Source: Phycisphaerae bacterium (GTDB lineage Bacteria > Planctomycetota > Phycisphaerae > Tepidisphaerales > Tepidisphaeraceae). From it: a stretch of 23,413 bases of DNA. Every line of letters starts with the position of its first letter. The stretch's first letter is position 1. The stretch is taken from assembly GCA_030448225.1 (NCBI GenBank), contig JAUJNJ010000089.1, positions 1 to 23,413 of the forward strand. The letters are read 5' to 3'. The notes beneath the pieces were generated by a model that had not been told where the DNA came from, made no database searches, and was given only the letters and a program-made list of their open reading frames with translations. Shown here piece by piece: positions 7,951 through 15,408 of this stretch. Both the position numbers and the translations under genes were made by a program.

Positions 7951-9872
7951 TTACAGGCCGTCCGGCTGGCCGGCGCCGTCGCCGCCCTGCATCTGCATGT
8001 AGGTCTGCATGCCGGCCGCGACGAGGCTCTGCACGAGCGACGTCGGGACGTGCGTGTCGATGCGGAACGAGCTGGCCTCGGTCGAGGCTGCGACGCCGAT
8101 CGGCGGCAGGTTCGCCGGGAGTTGCATCTTCACCGGCAGGCCGAAGCCCTGGGCGTACTTGACGCCGGAGGTCACGATCTGCGCCAGGTCGATGTACTCA
8201 ACGAAGAACCGCTTCTCCGGGAGTTGCTTCGACACCGCCGCGAGGCTTCCTCGATCCCGCCGAACGGGTCCTTGCCCGCCTTGGCGCTGGCGACGACGTC
8301 GTTCAACAGTTGCTCGGTGCCCCCCTGGACGACGACGTAGGTCTTCGGATCGATCGCGCCCATCGTGCCGCTCATGCCGTTGGGGCCGTAGACGAACGCC
8401 ATCATCTGCTGCGCGCTCAGCGCTCTGCGGGTTGTTCTCGTCCATCGCGATGTCGAACTTGTACGTGTCGAGCTTCGCGCCGCCGACCGTCTTGCCGCCG
8501 GGCTGGAACTGGTAGCTCATCTTCGCGCGCCCTCGGCGGCCGGCATGCCCTGGAAGAGCTGGCCGACGCCCGCGAGCATCTGCTGCTGTGTCGTGCCGAT
8601 CGTCTTGGCGTCGCCCTTGGCGACGATCACCGACTGCAGGATGCTGTCGGGCGCCGACAGCGCCCGTCGGGACGGTGTAGCCGAACGCGATCGAATCGGT
8701 CGCCTGGATCCCCTTGCCGAACGCGTCGACCGCGTCGGCCATGCCCTTGCCCTCGGGACCGGCGGCGGCCAGTTCCTTCGTGACCGGGTTGAGCAGGTCG
8801 TTCACGAGCTTGGTGGCCGTCTCCTTCGTCAGCGTCATGCCGCCGAACGCGAAGTACTTCCCGCTGCGGCAGGCCGGCCAGCAGGTTCGTGTCGGCGGCG
8901 TTCTTCGTCTGGGCGGCGAGGTTGCCGATGTAAGACCCGGCCTTGAAGTCGGCGGCGATCGTCGTGTTCAGGCCCTGGTCGCTCAGGTCGAACGTGAGGA
9001 ACGCGTGCCGTCGGCGTCCTCCAGGAACTGCTTGGCGGCGTTCATGTACTGGTTGAGCCGCGGCCTTGGCGACCGGCATGAACCGCTTGGCCGTCTCCTG
9101 CGCGGCGGCGGCGTTGTCGTCCTGCCGGGCGGCGGCGGGTTGGGCGGCGTCGTCGTCACCGGCGGCGTCGTCGGCCCCGCGGGCGGAGGGGCCGGCCTGC
9201 TGAACGGCGATCGAACTCCTGCATCATCTTCTGCCGCGCCTCGTCCAGCCGCCGGCAGCAGCGTCGACCGCAGGGCCGGGATGTTCGCGTAGACCAGCAC
9301 GCCCTTCTCGATGCCGTGACGGCCCGCCAACGCGCTGAGCTTGATGCCGCCGGCCGGCTTCTTGCCGAGCAGGGCCTGCGACGAGCTCATCGCCGCGTAG
9401 TTGCCCCAGTTTGCGACGTACACGTCCTTCTCCTGGTCCTCCGGGCGGAAGCTGCTCACCCCGGCGGCGCCGGCCGCGGGCTTGGCGCCCTGGAAGTTCC
9501 CGAGGAACGCCTGGATAGTCCTTCGTCGGCGCCAGAACGATCACCGCGTCGTCCGACTTGCCGCCGACGAGCTGCGGGTTGACGAACACGAAGGCCATCT
9601 CGCCCGAGCGGTCGAGGCCCTGGGTGATCTTCAGCTGCTTCTCCATCGCCCCCAGCGGGTCGGCGAACTCCGGCGCTACCTGGGCGAGACCGAGCTGCTC
9701 GGCCCACTTGGCGACCTTCTGGCTCGTCTGCTCCAAATTGCTGACCCGGACGACGACGAACGCGTCGGCCGGCACTGGTCGAGGACGCCGGCGGCGCGCG
9801 ACGTCGTCGCGCCGCACCAGACGAAGGCGACCAGACCGCGGCGGCGGCGGCCGCTCTGCGAACAGTCTGCAT
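7951..9872 (-). CDS. Secreted protein of unknown function, broken by many frameshifts
   Basis: A single gene of about 640 codons that I can follow only by changing frame roughly a dozen times. The start at 9872 has a strong AAGGAG eight bases upstream. The N-terminus, read across a shift near 9830, is a signal peptide (RGLVAFVWCGATTSRAAG). In order: ADAFVVVRVSNLEQTSQ, an EMAFVFVNPQLVGGK strand, GIEKGVLVYANIPALRSTLLPA, an Ala/Asp-rich low-complexity linker, FLTFDLSDQGLNTTIAADF, KYFAFGGMTLTKETATKLV, MMAFVYGPNGMSGTMGA, and a C-terminus ending MQMQGGDGAGQPDGL. Approximate shift points are 9830, 9775, 9520, 9240, 9205, 9060, 9003, 8866, 8665, 8525, 8420 and 8245. It resembles planctomycete exported proteins annotated as DUF3352-like, but that match is from memory. 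Because conserved-looking sense continues after each shift, sequence error is more likely than gene decay. Confidence 0.7.
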
Positions 9873-9958
9873 GGTGATGCTCCTTGTGTGTTGACCGTGC
9901 ATGGCGGGGTCGCGGCGGGAAACGTTACTGCGGTTCCCCCACGCCCGCCGGACTTGGA

Positions 9959-9986
9959 ATCGTAACCGCCCGGGTGGGGCGATCAA
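9959..9986 (-). promoter_or_regulatory. Candidate promoter for the 7951-9872 gene
   Basis: On the minus strand TTGATC (9981-9986) and TACGAT (9959-9964) are 16 bases apart, each matching the sigma70 consensus at four positions. Transcription would begin near 9952, leaving a leader of about 80 bases before the AAGGAG-preceded ATG. Confidence 0.35.
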
Positions 9987-10059
9987 ACCGGCAAAACTGC
10001 CGCCGGGTCCCGCCCGCCCGCCCGCCGCGGATGTCCTTCCGCGCCCCGGCGGTCGCGGC

Positions 10060-10075
10060 TGGTATAATCGGGCCG
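10060..10075 (+). promoter_or_regulatory. Extended -10 promoter of moaA, predicting a leaderless transcript
   Basis: TGG-TATAAT (10060-10068) is a perfect -10 hexamer with the extended TGn motif. Six bases separate it from G10075, the expected transcription start, which is also the first base of the GTG start codon proposed for moaA. No -35 box is needed with an extended -10, and none is obvious. Confidence 0.65.
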
Positions 10076-11224
10076 TGATCCGATTGACCGTCCTGTCGCC
10101 CGCCGCCACGCCGCCGACGCCGGCGCGCGCGCGCGCGCCGAGGGCGGGCCGCGGTCGATCGGGGCGGTGCGCGTGCTGCGGATCAGCGTCACCGACCGCT
10201 GCGACTACCGCTGCGTCTACTGCATGCCCGCCGACGGCGTGGCGTGGCTGCCGAAGGAGGACGTGCTGTCGTTCGAGGAGGTGCGCGACGTCGTCCGCGC
10301 CGCCGTCGAGGTCCACGGCATCCGCCGCTTCAAGCTCACCGGCGGCGAGCCGACCGTGCGGCGCAACCTGCCCGACCTCGTGCGGATGCTCCGCGGTGCC
10401 GGGCGTGGAGGACCTGTCGCTCACCACCAACGGCCAGCGCCTCGCCGGGGCCGCCGGCCCGCTCCGCGAGGCGGGCCTCGACCGCGTGACGGTCAGCCTC
10501 GACTCGCTCCGCCCCGACCGCTTCCGCGCGATCACCCGCACCGGCGACCTCGCCGCCGTGCTGCGCGCGGCCTCGACCGCGCCGAGGCGGTGGGCTTCGC
10601 GTCGGTGAAGGTCAACGTCGTGACGATGCGGGGACGAACGACGACGAGGTCGCCGACTTCGCCCGCCTCACGCTCGACCGGCCGCTGACCGTGCGATTCA
10701 TCGAGTACATGCCCTCGGCGACGCCGCGCGATCGATGACGACGGCGGCGGCGGGGGCGGCCCGGTCGCGCGCGCGTCGGCGCCGACGAGTCCGGCCCCGC
10801 CGGCGGGTGCGCGCAGGAGCGCGGGGCGCGCCGACTCGCTCGTGCCCGAGGCCGAGCGCGCGGCCGCATCGAGCGCGACCTCGGCCCGCTCCTGCCGGTC
10901 GACCGCGGGTCCGAGCTCGGCGTCGGCCCGGCCAACGTCTACCGACTCGCCCGTGGCAACCCGCGCGGCCGCGTCGGGTTCATCAGCGCGATGTCCGCGC
11001 CGTTCTGCGCGTCGTGCAACCGCCTGCGCCTCACGGCCGCGGGCGTGCTGCGCTCGTGCCTGTTCGACGGCGGCGAGGTCGATGCCCGCCGCATCCTCCG
11101 CGGCCCGCTCGCCGGCGGGGCGCGCCTCGTCGCGCTCGCCGACGCGATGACCGAGTGCGTCCGCCTCAAGCCCGACGTCCACGCCCGCCGCGGCAACGAG
11201 CAGATGAGCCGCATCGGCGGGTGA
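10075..11224 (+). CDS. moaA: GTP 3',8-cyclase MoaA (frameshifted in this sequence)
   Basis: A radical-SAM enzyme that turns GTP into 3',8-cyclo-GTP, the first step of molybdenum cofactor synthesis. The first cluster motif is CDYRCVYC (Cx3Cx2C) in [30 protein letters not shown] follows, then [19 protein letters not shown] and RFIEYMP. The C-terminal half has the second [4Fe-4S] site ([21 protein letters not shown]) and ends in the diagnostic MSRIGG with its terminal Gly-Gly. Sense passes between frames near 10130 (inside a GC-dinucleotide run), 10395, 10570, 10633, 10722 and between 10750 and 10870. About 383 residues, longer than the usual ~330 because of an N-terminal extension from the GTG at 10075; the alternative GTG at 10167 begins directly at VRVLRIS but has no ribosome site. 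The gene is followed by no other moa gene here. Confidence 0.9.
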
Positions 11225-11371
11225 GGCGGACATCGCCTCGTAGCGATAGCCAGATGCGCAAACTGCGGAGCACCCGCCGGCGGCCGAGCGGGAATGACAG
11301 TGCGACGTCGCCCCGGCGGGGGAGGTGGGGCCGCCGCCGCTTAGGCCGAGTACCTCTCGGGCACGCTACAG

Positions 11372-12021
11372 ATGGTAAATCGCCCGAAGCACCGATCGTT
11401 GCCGGGCCACGGTTGCGCTTTTGTTAGGCGACGGCTGCTCGGGGTCCTCGCGGGCTGCTCGGCATTGCTAGTGATCGCAACGCCCGTCATGTGGGCGCGG
11501 AGCGCTCGGTTCCGGGAGTCCATTAGCATCCACATGGCTGGATCTGCCGACCGCCTGGAGCGGTCGTTCCAGATCCAGTCGCTGAACGGCTCGCTGTACC
11601 TCTCGTGGAGCACGACCACGATCACCGTCGTGCGCGACGACCCCAATTGGAATCCTCCCAAGCGCGGACCGTTGATGAGAGTGAGCCACTCTCCGCTCAC
11701 GGCGGAGTGGCGACGACAGAACCGCCGCGGCACGAGTCGTCTGCTCTACTTCAAGGTGTTCCGGGACGGAGGCGCCCCGACCCTGCGGAGTCGGCCCGGC
11801 GGCAGTGTCACGTGGCAGGCGCGCTCGCGCAACGTCGTTTTTCCTTACTGGTGCGCGCTGATGCCGTCGCTGATCTTCCCGACCTTATGGCTGGCGAGAC
11901 GGACGCGTCACCGGCGACGCCGAGCCGCCGGCCGATGCCACCACTGCGGCTACGACCTCCGCGCCACCCCCGGCCGCTGCCCCGAATGCGGGACGGCGGC
12001 GGCGGGGGTCAGGGTGGCTGA
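11372..12021 (+). CDS. Membrane protein with C-terminal CxxC zinc ribbon
   Basis: A protein of about 215 residues of a kind recurrent in planctomycetes: a basic N-terminus, a first hydrophobic helix (RRRLLGVLAGCSALLVIATPVMW, residues about 20-42), an outer domain of about 110 residues, a second helix (VVFPYWCALMPSLIFPTLWLA) and a basic cytoplasmic tail ending in a four-cysteine ribbon, CHHCGYDLRATPGRCPEC. The ribbon should bind zinc; the role is unknown. The frame as given stays open to 12127, adding an Ala-rich tail without domain sense. One base change in the G-rich run near 12000-12009 would instead end the protein at TGA 12019-12021, a few residues after the ribbon, where relatives usually stop; I chose that end. 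The start at 11372 has only a weak ribosome site. Confidence 0.65.
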
Positions 12022-12173
12022 TGAATTGCAGGCGGGCGTGGATCGCACCGGCGCGGTCGCAACGGTCGCGGGTGCGGATGCGGCGCACGCGGCCGTCGCG
12101 CAAGCGCGCCGTCAGGACGTCGCGTGACGACGGGCGAGGCCTTTCGAGGTCGCGCGCGCGGTCAACGGGGCGT

Positions 12174-12677
12174 TCAGACGAATGCGCGGAGGAGGAGGAA
12201 CGCCAGCAGCAGCGTGCCCAGCGTGCCCATGACCACGCCGAAGATCGCGCGGCCCATGCCGTGGCGGCCGGGGTGTTTGCGGATGTCGAGGATCGCGAAC
12301 ACGCCGACCGCCAGCGCGATCGGCGCGACGAACAAGAGGATGCTGAGCAGCCCCAAGTAGCCCGCGACGATCGCCAGCGGCGAGCGCCCCACCGGGATGA
12401 GCCATCGCACGCCGGCGTTCTGCCCGAGTTCATCGGCGGCGGGGGGCAGTGAAGGCTCGTGGCGAAAGTACGTCACCGGCTGCGCCGGCAGCGGCGGAGG
12501 CACGGCCCGCGCGGGGAACAGCGCCGGCAGCACCTCGGCGGCCGGCGACCACTGCGCCATTCCGTCGCGCCACACGAGGTCCCCCGGGCCCAGCGCGCCG
12601 CTCGCCGCGAGGCCCTGCAACTCCTCCTCCGCCACCGGCCCGGCCTGTTGGTTCGCCCGCGCGTAATGCCACGTCAT
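12174..12677 (-). CDS. GYF_2-domain membrane protein (DUF4190-like)
   Basis: A 167-residue protein. Residues 3-55 are a GYF_2 domain (WHYARANQQAGPV at the start, then LVWRDGMAQWSPA), a small fold thought to bind proline-rich or other partner peptides in the cytoplasm. A Pro-rich linker leads to two hydrophobic segments (AIVAGYLGLLSILLFVAPIALAVGVFAILDI and AIFGVVMGTLGTLLLAFLLLRAF) separated by RKHPGRHGMGRA, the pattern of DUF4190-type membrane domains. The ATG at 12677 follows GGGAGGA at eight bases. It lies 40 bases downstream of the GYF_2-RDD gene on the same strand, so the two are very likely co-transcribed; their N-terminal domains are clear paralogues. The partner is unknown. Confidence 0.85.
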   Translation of the reverse strand: MTWHYARANQQAGPVAEEELQGLAASGALGPGDLVWRDGMAQWSPAAEVLPALFPARAVPPPLPAQPVTYFRHEPSLPPAADELGQNAGVRWLIPVGRSPLAIVAGYLGLLSILLFVAPIALAVGVFAILDIRKHPGRHGMGRAIFGVVMGTLGTLLLAFLLLRAFV

Positions 12678-12717
12678 CGGCGCGTCCTCCCGTTCGGCAA
12701 CGATCTCCGGCCGCCGC

Positions 12718-13618
12718 TCAGCCGCGCTTCAGCACGAGCGTCGAGGCGACCATGTCGTGCAGCGCCTGCCGCCGCTCGGTGAAGCCGGCCATGATGTAGC
12801 CGATCGTGCAGGTGAGGTTCGAGAGGATCTTGCCGAAGTACCGCCCGCTGGCCCGGCCGAACGTGAGGCGGCCGCCCTCCATGTCGGTGACGACCAGGCC
12901 GACGGCGCGCTTGCCGATCGTGGCCTGCCGCGGCCCGCTCTCCTGCGTCGCGTAGTAGAGCCACCCGACGATCAGCCCGACGGCCCGCATCCCCAGGTCG
13001 AGCAGGATCGCGGGGGCGGGCGACCCGCCGCCGCCACCGCCGCCGCCGGCGCCGCCCCCCGGCCCGGCGCCGGCGTTGGGGTCGAGCCCCAGCGCCATGA
13101 CCAGCACGATGCCGAGGATGACCAGCGGCACGAAGATGATCAGCCCGTCGATGAACGCCGCCACGAAGCGGAGCCAGAAGCCGGCGTAATGGACCGACTG
13201 GCCCGGCTGGTAATAGTTCATCTGCTGCGGCGCGTAGTACCCCGGCGCCGCGCCGGGCTGACCGTACGCGGTCGCGCCGGGCTGTCCGTACGCCGCGGCG
13301 CCGGCCTGTCCGTACGCCGCGGCGCCGGCGGCTGCGTATCCGGCGCTGGCGGGGTCGGCGTGGCCGGCCGATGCGTTGGGCGCGGCGGCGGGATACCCGG
13401 GCGCGGGCTCGGCCACGGCGTACGGGTCCGCCGTTGCCGGCCGTTGCCGCCGCCAACTCCGGCACCTGCCCGGCGGGCGTCCAGGTCGCCATGCCCTCGC
13501 GCCAGACGAGGTCGCCCGGCTGCATCTGGCGGGACGCCAGCAGGCGGTGGATCTCGTCGACCGCCACGGGCCCTTGCTGCTGCCCGCCCGCCGCGTAGTA
13601 CCAGTTCCCGTCGGCCAT
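12718..13618 (-). CDS. GYF_2-RDD membrane protein with Tyr/Gly/Gln repeat linker (one frameshift)
   Basis: About 300 residues. The N-terminal GYF_2 domain (residues 5-55: WYYAAGGQQQGPV, LVWREGMATWTPA) is in one frame and the remainder in another; the switch falls near 13430 in a GCCGTTGCCG repeat, so a base-count error is likely. The linker holds repeats of the AAYGQPGA type encoded by 24-bp units. The RDD domain follows: AGFWLRFVAAFIDGLIIFV with its Arg and Asp, a Gly-rich insert (GGGAGGGGGGGG), a second helix (AVGLIVGWLYYATQESG), then QATIGKRAVGLVVTD and RYFGKILS, and a C-terminus ALHDMVASTLVLKRG; these are hallmark RDD motifs. The start at 13618 has GGGGAG seven bases upstream. It is first gene of a pair with the GYF_2 protein at 12174. 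RDD proteins include a Na+/H+ antiporter, but most are of unknown function. Confidence 0.85.
13250..13345 (-). repeat. 24-bp tandem repeat encoding an AAAYGQPG-type octapeptide
   Basis: Three close units (13250-13273, 13274-13297, 13298-13321) and one diverged unit (13322-13345) lie inside the GYF_2-RDD gene. Each encodes eight residues with a central Tyr-Gly-Gln or similar. The 24-base period keeps frame, so copy number can change without breaking the protein. Confidence 0.8.
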
Positions 13619-14024
13619 GAAGTGCTCCCCTCGGAAAAAAATGACTTCGGCGGATCATAAGGATTCGCCGCGCCGACCCAACGACGCGCCCGCCACCGCC
13701 ACGCGTGCCGGCGCGTAGCGGCGTGGAAACCCGACGTGGCCACGCCAGCAATGCCTCAACGTGCACTTCACTGCACCCGAGGTCGACCTCGCGCGGATCG
13801 CGGGCGGCGCCGCCGCGTCTGAAATGCGCGTCTTGCGGAGATGCGACGCTGCGCGTCGACCGCAACGCGAGCGTTGAAACTGCTCGTCGGTCGAAGCGAC
13901 GCCGACGAATTTTCTGAGCGGGACGTAGTGCGCGCAGCGCCGGGTCCGTCGCTCGTCCGACCGGACGTGGGCACGACGGGCGATGACGCTTCGGCGACCG
14001 ACGCACGCGGCGTTGGCGACGAGA
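13619..14024. other. Intergenic region without recognisable gene
   Basis: This 406-base gap lies upstream of the GYF_2 operon and downstream of the 14025 gene. Apart from the operon promoter near 13654-13681 it holds only small hairpins such as GTGCA/TGCAC (about 13760-13775) and CGACGC/GCGTCG (about 13852-13866). Open frames here have no ribosome site or domain sense. No clear terminator for the 14025 gene is seen. Confidence 0.4.
13654..13681 (-). promoter_or_regulatory. Candidate promoter of the GYF_2 operon
   Basis: On the minus strand TTGGGT (13676-13681) and TATGAT (13654-13659) are 16 bases apart; the -10 matches at five of six positions. Transcription would start near 13647, about 30 bases before the ATG, leaving room only for the GGGGAG ribosome site and a T-rich stretch. 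Confidence 0.5.
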
Positions 14025-14934
14025 TCACGCCGCCTCGGGCGGGGCGGGGGCGGGGGAGTAGCGGTCGGCGAGGACCTTCACCTCCGGGTAGCGGCGGTGC
14101 AGTTCGATCAGCGGCGACAGGAGCGCGCGGTGTAGGCGTCCTGCCCTCGGCCGGGCGGCCGAGCAGGTCGTAGCGCGGGCGGCCAGGACGTAGGCGTCGG
14201 CGACGCGGTGACCCAGCGTCGCGGATCGCGGGCAGGCGGGCCTCGAACAGGTTCGCCGCCTCGGCAGGGTGGCCGGTCTTCACGTCGCGGTAGATCTCGA
14301 CGAGCCGCCAGCCCGGCCGACTCCTGCCCCGGGCCGCTGCGGCGCGCTCGCTGATGGCGCGGTCGGCGTCGAACAGGTGGTCCTCGCGGAGCATCACCAT
14401 TGCCCGCCCGAGCCGCAGGCCGTGCGCGGTTGCCTCGTCGACCAAGCCGTGCTCGAGGACGTGGTCGTGGACGGCGATCGCGTCGTCGAAGCGGTGGTAT
14501 CGGGCGAGGACGGCCGACAGGTAGACCAGCGCCTGCGTGCGAAGGTTCGCCGTGCGGGCCGGGCGCGAGAGGATCTCCTGCAGCAGCAGCCCCGCCTCGG
14601 GCCAGCGGCGCAGTTGCACGAGTTCGCCCGCGCCTTCGATCGCCTGCTGCTCCGCGGCGTGGCGGCGGACGGTGAGGACCGTGGTGACGGCGAGGAAGAC
14701 CATCAGCGCGATCATCGCCAGCCCCGACACGACCTGCACCGCCGCCCGCGCCGGCCCCGGCGAGCCGGCCGTCAGCGCGCCGGCCAGCACGATCAGCAGG
14801 AACACGCCCACCGCGTACCAGAACCACGCCACGCGCTGCCGCGGCTGGCTCGCCTCCAGCAGCGCCGCCACGTCGAGGAACGGCGGCGGCTGCGGCGGCT
14901 GGGGAAAGGGCGTCGGCGGGAGGGCGGCGGTCAT
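14025..14934 (-). CDS. Membrane-anchored TPR-like protein (frameshifted near 3' end)
   Basis: About 303 residues. A Pro-rich cytoplasmic N-terminus (TAALPPTPFPQPPQPPPF) precedes two membrane helices (FWYAVGVFLLIVLAGALTAG and VSGLAMIALMVFLAVTTVLTV). The rest is helical with repeats of roughly 35 residues (QQAIEGAGELVQLRRWPEAGLLLQEIL, QALVYLSAVLARYHRFDDAIAVHDHVLE), which read like degenerate TPRs and suggest a protein-binding scaffold. After ARLPAIRDAG (about 14215) the sense moves to HRVADAYVL, then RYDLLGRPAEG, QDAYTAR, and finally LLSPLIELHRRYPEVKVLADRY, ending at a TGA at 14025-14027; shifts lie near 14210, 14175, 14130 and 14098. The ATG at 14934 is preferred but has no strong ribosome site; an in-frame GTG at 14961 is an alternative. 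The function is unknown. Confidence 0.7.
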
Positions 14935-14979
14935 CACCGACGATTCTAGTTGAGCACCCACCTCCGCGACAGCACCCCC

Positions 14980-15015
14980 CGTTTCGCGGCCGGCCCGCAG
15001 GGCCGCGGCAAAACG
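14980..15015 (+). repeat. REP-like hairpin element, copy 3 (fully palindromic form)
   Basis: The core CGGCCC/GGGCCG stem has loop GCA, and outside it CGTTTCGC (14980-14987) pairs with GCAAAACG (15008-15015) apart from one mismatch. The tail CGGCAAAACG thus has a complementary copy on the other side, making the element readable on both strands. It shares the hairpin-plus-tail plan with the copies at 5330, 7771, 18685 and 18797. Confidence 0.55.
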
Positions 15016-15219
15016 CGAAGTTCCCGCGCCACGTCCACCTGTTCAAAACCGGACCCGTTCCGTCAATAGCGGGATCGGGCGGCGCGAGAGCGGCAGCCAC
15101 CCGACCAAGGCGTGTCGCACGCCTCGGCCGGCCGCGCGGCCGCTCCCGTGCAAACCGACCCGCGAAGTCTCTCCCGCACCCACACGTCGCGCCACCGGTT
15201 CTCGTGCCGAAATCCTGCC

Positions 15220-15248
15220 TTGTCACGATCGGCGGGGACCACTAGGAT
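15220..15248 (+). promoter_or_regulatory. Candidate promoter of the antiporter gene
   Basis: TTGTCA (15220-15225, five of six consensus positions) and TAGGAT (15243-15248, four of six) are exactly 17 bases apart. Transcription would begin near 15255 and give a leader of about 155 bases. Confidence 0.5.
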
Positions 15249-15408
15249 TCGCCGCGCATCAAGGGTGCGGCTCCGCCCGTGGGCGGCCGCAGGCAAAGGG
15301 TGGTCGGGCCGCCACCCGCAGAACGCGTGACGCGCGAGCGACGCCAGACGCCGAGCCGTCGAAGGCGACGGCAGCCCGCGCGGACCCGCGCTCGTCATAG
15401 GACGGCCC

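Larger units (their letters stand above)
14935..15408. other. Divergent intergenic region upstream of the antiporter
   Basis: A 474-base gap between divergent genes. It contains a REP-like hairpin (14980-15015) and a promoter-like pair for the antiporter (15220-15248), followed by a GC-rich leader with the hairpin CCGCCC/GGGCGG (15273-15286), whose tail CCGCAGGCAAAGGG could be a decayed REP-like copy. A leader of about 155 bases before the antiporter ATG would leave room for regulation, but I see no known riboswitch. Confidence 0.45.

Noticed and set aside
10121..10139. GC dinucleotide run as a phase-variation switch for moaA
   Set aside because: The same gene has several other shifts outside repeats and lies in an error-prone block, so sequence error explains it better.
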